From NCBI RefSeq assembly GCF_021018805.1, contig NW_026960612.1:620001-684000 (forward strand): DNA of 64,000 nucleotides. Direction: 5' to 3'. The number at the start of each line of letters is the position of its first letter. The first letter of the stretch is position 1. The DNA is from Prinia subflava (taxonomy: Eukaryota; Chordata; Aves; Passeriformes; Cisticolidae). This document shows positions 24,031 through 33,285 of this stretch, one piece after another. The translations under genes and the position numbers were made by a program. Below the pieces are notes generated by a model. The model ran no database searches, had not been told where the DNA came from, and saw nothing but the letters and a program-made list of their open reading frames with translations.

Positions 24031-25464
24031 TGTCGTGGTTTGAAGGGAAGTGAGTTTTTTTGGAAGTAGTGGTCAAACCAATCAGTCTTTAGATCTGAGT
24101 ATTGGCACCTTTGTTGGCCACTAAGAGATTGGACACGCCTCTGAGGACACGAGGGGTTAAAAGCCGGATTTCCCAGCAGGACCCTCTCTTTCCTGCTCTG
24201 CTTTCGGAGAGGGAGCGTCTTCTCCTCTTCCCCTGCCCAGGCCTGGCTAGGCCGGGTGGGGGAGGGGAGCAAGGTGGGCCTGGCTGAGCAAGGTGGGCCT
24301 CGGGGTGGGGAACAGAGGGAGCTGGAGTGGAGCTGGTCCAGCTTCCATCTAGAATGGAGGGGTGGAGGGAGAACTTTGGAGGTGCCTTCCGTCCCCCTCC
24401 CTGTCCCATCCCGTTCCCCCCCCTTCCCCCCCCCCCCCGGTCCCGTCTCTCTCTCCTCCCCCCACAGAGAGAAGGTGCCGAGTTGGAGCTGCTTGTGAGA
24501 ACTGCAGTGTCTGCGATCGCCTGTGCCTGACCTTGGTGGTGGGAGATAAAGCTTTTAACTCTTTCTAAGGCAGAAGAGAGTTATCCCTGGACGCTGTATT
24601 CTCATAGTTGGTGGTTTTAGAAGAGAGAGGACAGCCTGGGACCGAGAGGGTAATGTGAGATGAAAAGAAGCCCCTTCGATGGCCGGAATGAAGAGGAGTG
24701 GCTTATGAGGCTGGACTTTTCTTGCATAATGATAGCCATAGACGGACCCTGGACCCTCCTGACTATAAATAAGACTGTGTTTGGGTGGATGTTTTTGGCT
24801 CAAACCCAGAGACGTTCTGGCCTGCTTCTTGGAGCCCCCGGCCCCAGGGGTAAATGGGGGGGACCTGAGTCCCAAAATGAGAAGATGGCTGGTTTTTGGT
24901 ACTTGGCCAAACATCCTTAAAAAGAGCCCTGTTGCAGTGCAGGTCCATGGACAGCAGTGAGAGTGCTGGACATGGAAAGGAGGGTGTCACCCTGGCAGAC
25001 TCTTCGAGGCAGTGCCATGGGTGACGTGGGAACACGGGATGGTGGACCTGTGTTTCCTGTGGAGGGGGCGGTCTGTGGTGCGAGAGAGACTCCTCTCGTC
25101 CTGGATGGAATGTGGATTGTCTGAATTTTAAAGGATGATGATTTGGATTAGGAACCCAGGGTTGTTGAGGGATTAAGCAAGTAGATGAAGGTAATGTGCT
25201 GGAGTCAACTGAGTGAGCATGTATGGAATGGAAATTGGGGGGAGGAGAAGCAGTGTTTTTGGGAGGTTTTCTCTTCTGCTTTTGGGTGGCTGGGTTTTTC
25301 TTTCCTTGTCTATTGTCCATTGTTCTGTAGTATAATAAATTGTCTGTCTGTTTTAAGTATTAGGCCTGCTCTGCTCTGTTCTTGACCACATCTCACAGGA
25401 GTTCATTAGGTAAAATATACCCTCATGGGTGCATTGGCATTTTGTCTAATGTCAACCCATGACA
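24031..25464 (+). mobile_element. Long LTR (about 1.43 kb), ERVL-like ends
   Basis: Ends TGTCGTGGTTTGAAGG and CAACCCATGACA give TG...CA with a TGTC.TGG/CC.TGACA inverted repeat. A G- and C-rich middle (24100-24520, with a C run near 24424-24438) is followed by AATAAA near 25335 and a short R/U5. Flanks CAAAC and GCTTC do not match, so the insertion is old, rearranged or mis-bounded. Frames at 24089-25320 on both strands are LTR sequence, not genes. Confidence 0.65.
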
Positions 25465-26652
25465 GCTTCTAATTTTACTCATGCAGCAGCCACTGGATGT
25501 CTTACAAATGGACAACAGACCACATTCTATCAGATTTGATTTCTCCATAAAGCTGTTGTGAGTTAACTAAAATATTACAGCGCTAAGGTTTTTCTTTTAA
25601 TTGAATAATTAGTACTGAAAATACTTCAGATAATTTAGTTGAGCACTGTGCTCTGTCCCTCTCTGACACACAACAAAATAAATGAAATATAAATTCTTGC
25701 AGTAGGGAGCACTCACCTATGCACCATATCTGTGATACAAAACTGAAAGAAATAACTAGTCTTAATGCTTATTTCTTCAGCATTGTGTATAGTGCACACC
25801 AGCAAATCTGAGTCACCTTACTGAACAACATAAAATTAAACAGTTGTGATTCTACTGAAGCTCTTGTTGCTCAGTTTTTACATGAGCTCAGCAGGACTAT
25901 TCCTACTCTGAAACAAAGTACACATATGGTTGCAGTGAGGAAGAGTAAGCTCTACAAGCTACTGCAAAAATGAAATTTACTAAATGAAAACAACGTCAAA
26001 AGGAAGCTTCCTTATATCTGTTTTGCTAGCTTAAGAAACAGATGGTTTCTAAGCAACTATTTCCATATTTATTAACATTATCCACAACTTATTCAAAAAA
26101 AGCTCTACATTCTTTAAGAGTCTTGAACTAGATATGAGGTACTACCTAATTATTCAAGATTAATTTATCCTGCAGGACTTTCTGGAAAAAATATACCATA
26201 AAATCTGCTCATCTTTCTGACAGCACAATCATGAACAAGTGTGTCCACCTAAACCCCCATATTTTGAATGTGACACAAACCAAGGCAAAGTGCAATCTAA
26301 AAGCAACTACCATGTTTTGCAGAAGTTACTCCTGTGATTTTCAGCCCCACTGTCATTCAAACAACCTACCAACTTTATATAAAATTTCTGACCTTGCGGC
26401 TCAAATGGGAGTTCAACATTGATAATCTCTGCCATATGTTCTACTTGCATCCTACAAGTGAGAATCAGCTGTGACTACGATCTTCATCCCACAGTTAAAA
26501 ACACACAGAAGTGCAAAATGCATGTATTTAATGAAAAAAAAAATAAAAATTGGGGAACTGGGGTACACAAAGACAGAAAGAACAAACTAACCTTTGTTTA
26601 TAAAAAAATTAAGATCCAAAATGTCAAGAAAGCTTGACTGAATATGGGCGAT
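25465..26652. other. Unique-looking DNA, no gene seen
   Basis: AT-rich, with no recognisable gene. Short frames at 26231-26637 lack motifs. Confidence 0.5.
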
Positions 26653-27311
26653 TGTTAGAGAGACAGGAAGACTGATTCGGTGATCAGAATTCAATTTTAC
26701 ACATATTTTCCAAAAGCTTATATACCATTTCAGAAAGGTTAGTAGTTTTTTACTACAGCAATCAGGTTAAAGATCATACAGACAACTTGTGGGCCTGACA
26801 TTAGTCTGAACTTAGGCTTCAGGCTATGCCAGTGTCTGTGTGAAAGGCAGATGAGCAACTTTCTCATGTTAGCCAGAGAAATCTAAAGGAGGAATTCAAA
26901 CAAACCTTGGGAAGTGAGAAGCCATCCGCAGGTGGTGTTTTTTCCAACATGTTTACTGGAAAGAAATGTTTACAAAAGGGTGTAGACACTGAATAACCAA
27001 TCATGTTCTTTGTACCGAACTACTCTATAAAAGTAGAATTTGGAAGAGTAAAGTTTGCTCTCATCTTTACCATCGTGGAGAGTCATGTTGTCATTTCTGT
27101 GCCGTCCGAAAACCATAACAACAACAACTCACATTTTACAACATCTTTTGCTTGCAGAAGTCTTCATTGAATCTTCTCTCTTCCCGTAAACAGGTTGAAT
27201 CCCATCTTCTGTAATCTTCAAAGTTCTGTTTGTTCCTGCCATGGCATCTTGGTTATCAATCCAGCTATGCTAATCAAGTCTGTTTGACTCTCTGTCTTGT
27301 GTAATCTCACA
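26653..27311 (-). mobile_element. 3' LTR of the ERVK provirus, carrying a nested solo LTR
   Basis: Outer parts 26653-26787 and 27124-27311 match the ERVK 5' LTR at 36668-36983 throughout. On the minus strand it begins TGTGAGATTACACAAG directly after a polypurine tract, has a TATA motif (GGTATATAAGC) and ends TCTCTCTAACA. A 336-bp insertion splits it at 26788-27123. Confidence 0.85.
26788..27123 (+). mobile_element. Solo LTR (336 bp) nested in the ERVK LTR
   Basis: Runs TGTGGGCCTGAC...CATAACAACA with an exact 6-bp TSD ACAACT (26782-26787 and 27124-27129). The sister LTR at 36668-36983 shows the empty site near 36796-36810 with a single ACAACT. TATAAAAG lies at 27026-27033, with AGTAAA just downstream as likely poly(A) signal. 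It is a different family from its host LTR. Confidence 0.93.
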
Positions 27312-27324
27312 TCTCCCCCTCCTG
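27312..27324 (-). promoter_or_regulatory. Polypurine tract of the ERVK provirus
   Basis: On the minus strand the sequence CAGGAGGGGGAGA ends directly at the 3' LTR start. This is the expected site of plus-strand DNA priming and fixes this LTR as the 3' LTR of a minus-strand provirus. Confidence 0.75.
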
Positions 27325-27343
27325 TATCAACCAAGAACACTCC

Positions 27344-27650
27344 TGTTGCCATGAGTTTTTCCCGGTTTTGCTGAGCGCTCATATTAAAGGAGAAGTTCGT
27401 ACCTTCTCACGCTCTTTTAATGTAAACATCAGCTATGTTCTATAAACATAGCCATTGTTTTTACATTCTCTGCTGGGACAAACAAGACTGTGTGACAGTC
27501 CCCTCCACCAATGTGGTGTTGAGGTGGGAATTCCTTCCTCCAATCCACAGGCCTCATGGTAAAAGTATAAAAGTAGGTTTTGGTAAATAAACCGGGTCTT
27601 CTGCCCTGCAGCTCTGTCGCACCCAGATCTGTGTCCCCAGTCTGTTTTTC
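27344..27650 (+). mobile_element. LTR inserted between ERVK env and polypurine tract
   Basis: Homologous to the LTR at 21865-22199: same TGTTGCCATGAG start, CTCATATTAAAGGAGAA block, TATA (AGTATAAAAGTAGG near 27567) and GTAAATAAACC poly(A) signal. It lies in opposite orientation to the ERVK genes. The right end is approximate, because the sequence after the poly(A) signal diverges from the other copy and no unambiguous TSD was found. Confidence 0.7.
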
Positions 27651-27654
27651 CTGG

Positions 27655-27882
27655 TTAGGCCTCCACGGTGATACACTCCTTTGATGGCCTTATTAATCTC
27701 TGTACACATTGAAGCAAGCAAGGTATCATAACTAATACAATCATTATTAAAATCATTACATGCATTCCTATCCTAGGAAAATCTTTTGGCCAAGGTGTCA
27801 AACTCCAGCCAATAAACAGGTTATCTAGCCAAGATACAGATTCTACCTTTAGTTTAAACACACTATAAAATATAAGGAACAA
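27655..27882 (-). pseudogene. ERVK env transmembrane-subunit tail
   Basis: The minus-strand frame contains SWLDNLFIGW, a long hydrophobic stretch with IGMHVMILIMIVLVMIPCLLQC and a basic cytoplasmic tail ending ITVEA. That order (membrane-proximal Trp region, membrane span ending in a Cys pair-like LLQC, short tail) is characteristic of betaretroviral transmembrane subunits. Everything upstream (surface subunit, fusion peptide, heptad region) is absent, so it is a fragment. It lies just before the polypurine tract, as env should. Confidence 0.7.
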
Positions 27883-27989
27883 TTATAACAATACATAATA
27901 TAATGCCTAATACATATAAGCTTATTTTAACTAAATTTCTAAGCTACTTATGGACTCTCCAACTTCTTAGGAGTTTATTCAACCATTCA

Positions 27990-28945
27990 AATCAATCATC
28001 TGTTTGCAGGTTTTTTTACATCCTTTTTCAGAGCTGAGGCTTCAGCTCTCATCATGATTCTTGAAACATAACCTGAATCTGTTACTAGATTAAAAGGAAC
28101 AAAAAAAATTTGAAAAGCTCTGACCACAGTAGCAAGGTCAGTAATTTGAGGGGCTCTCCCAAATGTGGATACATCTGATCTTTAGGCACTAGAAAAAGAG
28201 TCTCTTTATACTGTTACTGATTTATGAGAGCGACTAGAACCATCCGTGAATACTGTTAAGACTTGAAGTGGAACCTCACTTCTCTTTGATTTTTCTGTTA
28301 ACTGAAATAAAGGTGTTAAAAGCTTATGTTTTGGAGGATGTACTGAGATTTGTCTGCTGAATTCAGCAAAAGCCATTTGAATAGCCTCAGATTCTTGAAA
28401 TATCTAATTCAAATAAGGGTGATAAGAAGCAGCAAAACAATGGAAAATTTCACTCTTGCAAGAGAAGTTAGTCTCCGTCAGGCTTTAACAATTAGTTGGG
28501 CGATCATTTTGTGTTGGGTACTGATGGTTTTGGTCACTTGGTGAGGTAAAAAAATCAATGATAAGCACATGGTCTGGTGCTTTGGAGTCTCATAGAAATA
28601 TCGAAGTGTGGGGCTGTTTTGCTAGATGCAGAATTATTAAAAGGAAAGGCAGTTTAGGTGCCTAGCGTGCAGCTTGCCAGTTTACCAAGCTCTGCAGTGC
28701 ATGTTGAACTTGTAAATTAAGTCGTTTAGCTGATAAAAGGTTTGAATCTCTTTAGCAGTCCAAACAAAGGACTTAGTTCTGCCTTTGGGATTTCTAATAG
28801 GGAGCTTGTTCCCCAAACTTTTTTGTGCATCATGTAAAGTTTTGATTTCAGTTAAAATTCGCAAAGGTTGTGCCGAAATAGAATGCATTCTTATGCACCA
28901 GTCTAGATATTTCTATGGGGATCTCCTTTGAACTAAAAATCAAAC
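27990..28945 (-). pseudogene. ERVK pol remnant: RT thumb, connection and RNase H
   Basis: Translating leftwards from 28945, one reads a broken P*KYLDW region (TAG where Trp is expected), then QPLRILTEIKTLHDAQKSLG, typical of the betaretroviral RT thumb. The connection follows (IFLPHQVTKTISTQHKM...). RNase H then shows TVFTDGSSRSHKS (first catalytic Asp), an ITDLATVVRAF helix where the usual Glu is replaced, and NLVTDSGYV (another catalytic Asp). Stops and frameshifts are frequent. The RT palm with its YxDD box is not found and integrase is deleted. Confidence 0.8.
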
Positions 28946-29295
28946 TGGTTATCAAAATCTTTGTCAAAAGCATGTAAGTTTAACAGGCTATGTCTGAGCA
29001 CCAGAAACAACTCTCAGTAAATATCATGATAGTCAGGAAATCATCATATATCCTTATTCTCAGTGGCAGTAAGCCACTGTGCTCTAATTGTTCAGGTAGA
29101 TCAAACATATACACACATTAATCGTTGAATTTGTGCATTATTTCTGATGCGTCTTGATGGATCACATTGACAGCAAATACCTCGTCTTTTATGAGATGCA
29201 CAGTACTACAGTAGTGTCACATCTAACACATTTGCATTCAACTTAGGTTTGATGACAAACTAAACAAGAGAAGGAGAGAAGCAGTCTTGCATTAA
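28946..29295 (-). pseudogene. Unrecognisable ERVK pol flank
   Basis: It lies between the recognisable RT thumb and the class I ERV insertion. By position it should be RT palm/fingers, but I cannot read a convincing motif. It is either very decayed or rearranged. Confidence 0.3.
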
Positions 29296-29951
29296 TGTGA
29301 TAAATAACATGGGAGAATTTGTGTTATAGTGTATGTATATTTTTTGATATAAGATATGTCTGTAAGAATAAATGAAACAAGCAAGTCCAGGCTTGTAGTA
29401 AACGCACTTTAGGACAAACAAAAGCTGCTGCTGGAAATCCAAGGTGGAGCTGGAAACGCGAGAAACACCGACATCAACAACAGAAAAGAGGGTGGACTAG
29501 CCCTTCTGGGCGATGGGACTGTGATGTGCCCAGCCATCAAGAATGATATTGATCTAGCAGCAATATTGGGGAAGACGCCCCTCTACTCACCATTCCATTT
29601 CCTTATTCAGGCTTTTTGAGAAACTAAATTATTATTCATCTTTCCCTCGGAAAGCCCCATTCAGCAGATGGGACAGCAGAAAGAAACTCATAAGGAAAAG
29701 AAAGAAGACAAAGAACTATAGGGGCCACAGGCAAAATAAACTGTATATAAGGGGACCCCAAAAAGGGCTGAATTTTGTTAACAGGGGGAACTACAGTGCA
29801 ATAGAGGCCGTAGTTAAAAGTTCACCCAGTGCCGATCCTGGGACTCGACACCGAACTTCCGATTGCTGGCTTGTCCAAAATTTCTGTTTGTTGATTCTTT
29901 AATTAATAAAATTTATTTTATTAATTGGGAATTGGCTGAGTATTTATGACA
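29296..29951 (+). mobile_element. 5' LTR of the class I ERV
   Basis: Runs TGTGATAAATAACATGGG...ATTTATGACA. TATATAA lies at 29744-29750 and AATAAA at 29905-29910, with an AT-rich U5. The start matches the 3' LTR stub at 36490-36524 with about three differences in 35 bases. It is homologous to the solo LTRs at 44064, 59850 and 63222. Confidence 0.85.
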
Positions 29952-29955
29952 GTTT

Positions 29956-29973
29956 TGGTGCCCAACGTGGGGC
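29956..29973 (+). promoter_or_regulatory. Primer-binding site, lysine-tRNA type
   Basis: TGGTGCCCAACGTGGGGC begins four bases after the LTR and strongly resembles the lysine-tRNA primer-binding sites of betaretroviruses and HERV-K. A lysine-type site on a gamma-like gag-pol is noteworthy but not unprecedented. Confidence 0.8.
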
Positions 29974-30242
29974 CAGTTTTTGGGGTCTGCAGTCCCCCTT
30001 TTTCGTCCCAGAGGCGCCCCGCTAATTTAGCAGCTCGGCGGAACGGGGAGATTTTGCAGAACCATCTGGCCACCAAACCAATCAAACCTAAAGCCGCAAT
30101 CGAAAGGGTTAGGGTAAAAGCTAGCTTGGGAGGGGCTCTCAGGAACTCAGTGGAGACCCAGGGAATGGGGTGTTCAGAACCGTGGTAATTTTCACTCATA
30201 AAACTCTATGTGCACGAAGAATCCACACAGGAACAGGGCACC

Positions 30243-30248
30243 GTAAGT
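30243..30248 (+). promoter_or_regulatory. Candidate major splice donor
   Basis: ACC|GTAAGTAG lies in the leader, upstream of the gag start at 30638. This is the right place for the donor used to make spliced env mRNA. The match to the GTAAGT consensus is complete, but use is inferred. Confidence 0.4.
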
Positions 30249-30637
30249 AGTGCGTGGTTGGGTGGTGGTGACTGGGTGTGAATGAGAAGTGATATTATCA
30301 CGAGGCGAGTGAGGACCCTGAGGTCGCAGTTCCATTGTTCCGCGAGGAGTGTGGTCGGCCAATGGGGAAGCGAGTGTCATCTGTCTGTGTAACCCCTGAA
30401 CCTCAGTGGGTTGGGAAGGGTATGTCCTTAGGAGTTTGGGACTAGTAAACCTTTTAGCCTGCGACCAGGGAAGGTCCAAACAAAAAAGAAGAATTGAGAG
30501 CCCATCGCCAGACGAAACCTCACTGGACAGTCCCCTGCTGAGCAAGTAGTCTGGCGATACCAAGTTAAGACTTGGGAAAGAGGATACTGAATATAATCTA
30601 GTTATATTCAGAACAGAGAGAATTTGGTGTAGGAGAG

Positions 30638-32861
30638 ATGGGGTCCTATCTTAGCAGAGTTCAGGAAAGCCTCTCGGGAGAGATTGCCAATGAGAATATT
30701 CCTGAGATCCCATGGGGAAGTCCATTGGGATGGCTGTTGGAGTGTTGGCAGGAGTGTCCAATAAGGAGAACAAAATCTAAGGAAAAGATGATATATTTTT
30801 GTATGGAGGTTTGGGGAGGGAAGGAGATCAGAAAGCATGTAACTTGGCTGGTGTTTGATACGTTTGAGCAGTGGACTTGTCAGGCTCTGTGTGATTATGT
30901 GAAAAGTAAGGAAAGAAGGGAATTTGAGGAATATGACTATGCCCAGCTGTGGGAACGAGCAAGCATTAGGTTGTATCCGATGAGAGCTACTCGGAGGGAC
31001 GAATGGGAACCCTTAGATAACCTCCCCCCTCCTTATTCAGTACATACGCCCCTGCCTGCACAAGCCCCCGTCCCTCCCCCGGTGCCTGCGGGAGAACCAT
31101 CCCAGTCACCACAGCCAGCCCAGGCTTCTCCAGTGGTAGCTTCGGCCCCACCACTTGAGACCTAGATTCCGCAAGCGGAATTTCAAATTCTGCAAATGCC
31201 TTCTCCACAGCCCCAGATTCTCCTGCCCTCCGAGGAAACCCCTCCAGGGGGAGAGTTGGCCCCCCTTCCCGGCCCCAGTTAGCGCACATCCCGGCCGGCG
31301 GCCACACCCCTGGTTAGGGGAACTCGGCGAAAGGGGAGAAAAACTAGTGAGGAAGAAAGCGAAAATTACGAAGATGGGCATAACTTACTCCCCTTAAGGG
31401 AAGTGCCCACTGCTCCCGGTGTTATTGGATACGTAAACGTTCCCATTAATACCACAGACGGGAGGGCATTTAAGAAGGATGTGGGAAGACTCGTGGATGA
31501 CCCGATAGGCGTGGCGGAAAGGCTTGACGAGTTCTTGGCGACTAGTATCTATACATATGAGGATATAACAGCAATTTTGAGGTTGCTGTTTAATCATGAG
31601 GAAAGAGAATTAATCAGGCAGGCTGGAATGAGGGAATGGGAGCACAGAAATCCCCAAGGTTCACCCGGTAACGTAAAGTGGCCCAGTCAAAACCCGGGGT
31701 GGAGTGCTCAATCCGATAATGACCGTTGGAGCATGACTGATTTAAGAAATTTGGTGATACAAGGTATCAGGGTGTCGGTGTGCTCACAGAGAGCCAACGG
31801 GCTCTGTCGCCGCTGGCCCAGACACAGCGACAGGCGTCGTAGGGGGGTCAGTCTGCGAGCAACGCAGGCAGTACTGACCCTGTGGGTTCTTTGCCTGGCA
31901 GAGGCTTATGCGAGCGATGGAGATTCGACAGGCAGTGGAAAGAAAGGAGGAAACAATTCCAGACGAACAGAGGGTTTATTGCAAACACCTCCTCAGCCCG
32001 AAACTCTTCGGGGGGAGAGGGGTGCAGGGGGGTTTTTGTCCGAAGGATTCGGAGGGGGGGCAAAGGGGGTGGCCAGCCACTGCCAGCCAACCGGGGCAGG
32101 TTGCCAGGGGATATGGGTGTACTAGAACATCACTTGGACCAATCAGGGGAAAATAGGAGGGATTTACAAAGGCGGGAAAAATGACAGGCAGCTAACCGTG
32201 TGTCGCATGACAGGTGCAGGAGTCATGTGAGTTAAACAAAGGAACAATCGAGGGGTGGGGTACAGAGAACCCAACAAGTACAAAAGTATACAAAGCATCA
32301 CCGATTAAATTAACACACTGCCACATCAGGGAGGCAGTACCAAAGGGCCAGAACATCAGCAAGGCATTCAATGAGTGTCAAGGGAGGGATAGGACCCCCT
32401 TGGAGTGGCTAGATCAATTAAGAAAGAGTCTACAAATGTATTCGGGAACAGACCCCAGCTCCCCGATAGGAGAGGTGTTGTTAAAGACACAATTCGTGGC
32501 CAGATCATGGGAAAATATCAGGAGGAAATTAGAGAAAATAGAGGATTGGCAAGCAAAGGGGTTGCAGGAACTACTTAGAGAGGCACAGAAAGTCTACATG
32601 AGAAGGGAAGAGACACAGCCCTAAGCACAAGAGTGAGTGCTGGTGGCTGCCGTCAGGGAAATGCAGAGGAAGGAACTGCCTCCCAACTCTGGGAGAATGG
32701 GAAAGAATAGCGCCAGGAGAGGGCAGTCGCCTCCAGGTAGAAGGGATCCGGGAAAGTTCAAGGAACAACAGAAGTGTTATTACTGTGGGAATAAGGGACA
32801 TATAAAGAGGGATTGTCAGAGGAGGATGAAGGATGAGCACGTTTTTAAAGTGGATGCATAG
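30638..32861 (+). pseudogene. gag: Class I ERV gag
   Basis: The frame starts MGSYLSR, with Gly2 for N-myristoylation of matrix, and has a PPPY late-domain motif at residues 130-133 for ESCRT recruitment. A proline-rich linker is followed by capsid: a core around GYVNVPINTTDGRAFKKDV, then the major homology region (GQNISKAFNECQGRD). Nucleocapsid carries a single CCHC knuckle (CYYCGNKGHIKRDC), as in gammaretroviruses. In-frame stops: TAG 31163, TAG 31280, TAA about 32622 and TGA about 32634, then a terminal TAG at about 32859. A solo LTR splits capsid at 31773-32325. The frame is otherwise continuous. Confidence 0.85.
31773..32325 (-). mobile_element. Solo LTR (553 bp) inserted in gag capsid
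   Basis: Ends TGTCGGTG and CTGCCACA are flanked by an exact 6-bp TSD TCAGGG (31767-31772 and 32326-32331). Removing the insert and one TSD leaves the capsid frame continuous across the site. On the minus strand an AATAAA signal (TTTATT on plus at 31975-31980) gives the orientation. The GC-rich part near 32000-32100 is U3. Apparent open frames of 80-100 codons here are LTR sequence. It matches none of the other LTRs in the window by eye. Confidence 0.9.
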
Positions 32862-33221
32862 AGATGTCTTGGGCTCTTTTCCCTGGGGTCGAGACCATCT
32901 AATGAGCCTAAGATAAAATTGAGAGTAGGACCCCACAAGGAAGAAATTTCCTTCTTGGTGGACACGGGAGCCGAGCGTTCCACGGTCCAGAGGTTGCCAA
33001 AGGGTTACGTCAAAAGCCGGGATACCATGATGGTAATAGGGGCAAAGGGGGAACCCTTTAGAGTTCCAGTTATTAAGAATGTGGTGATAGAATCAGAAAA
33101 TAAAATTTGTGTGGGAAATGTGCTATTAGTAGAAGAAGTGGATTACAATTTGTCGGGAAGAGACTTGATCATAGCGTTAGGGATAAATTTAATAGTCAAG
33201 GGATTAGACATAGGCAGATAA
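32862..33221 (+). pseudogene. pro: Class I ERV protease, truncated at the RT deletion
   Basis: It follows gag in the same frame across one UAG, the gammaretroviral arrangement in which readthrough makes Gag-Pol. FLVDTGAERS carries the aspartic-protease catalytic DTG motif, followed by a flap-like region and a C-terminal GRDLIIALGINL resembling the conserved G-R-(D/N) element. The frame ends in TAA at 33219-33221 where the deletion joint shifts to the end of RT. Confidence 0.8.
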
Positions 33222-33285
33222 GTGGCTCAGCAATGCCAGGCTATTAAAATACGAAGCTATACTTATTCATTCCCCCGAACTGGAG

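Noticed and set aside
24089..25320. Several frames of 80-185 codons on both strands
   Set aside because: All within the 24031-25464 LTR. Pro/Ser-rich translations come from C-rich runs.
27344..27679. ACACTCC repeated at 27337-27343 and 27673-27679 as the TSD of the LTR at 27344
   Set aside because: The right copy lies inside the readable ERVK env tail rather than at an LTR end, so the match is probably chance.
31848..32184. Overlapping frames of 80-100 codons inside gag
   Set aside because: They fall in the solo LTR at 31773-32325, not in gag.
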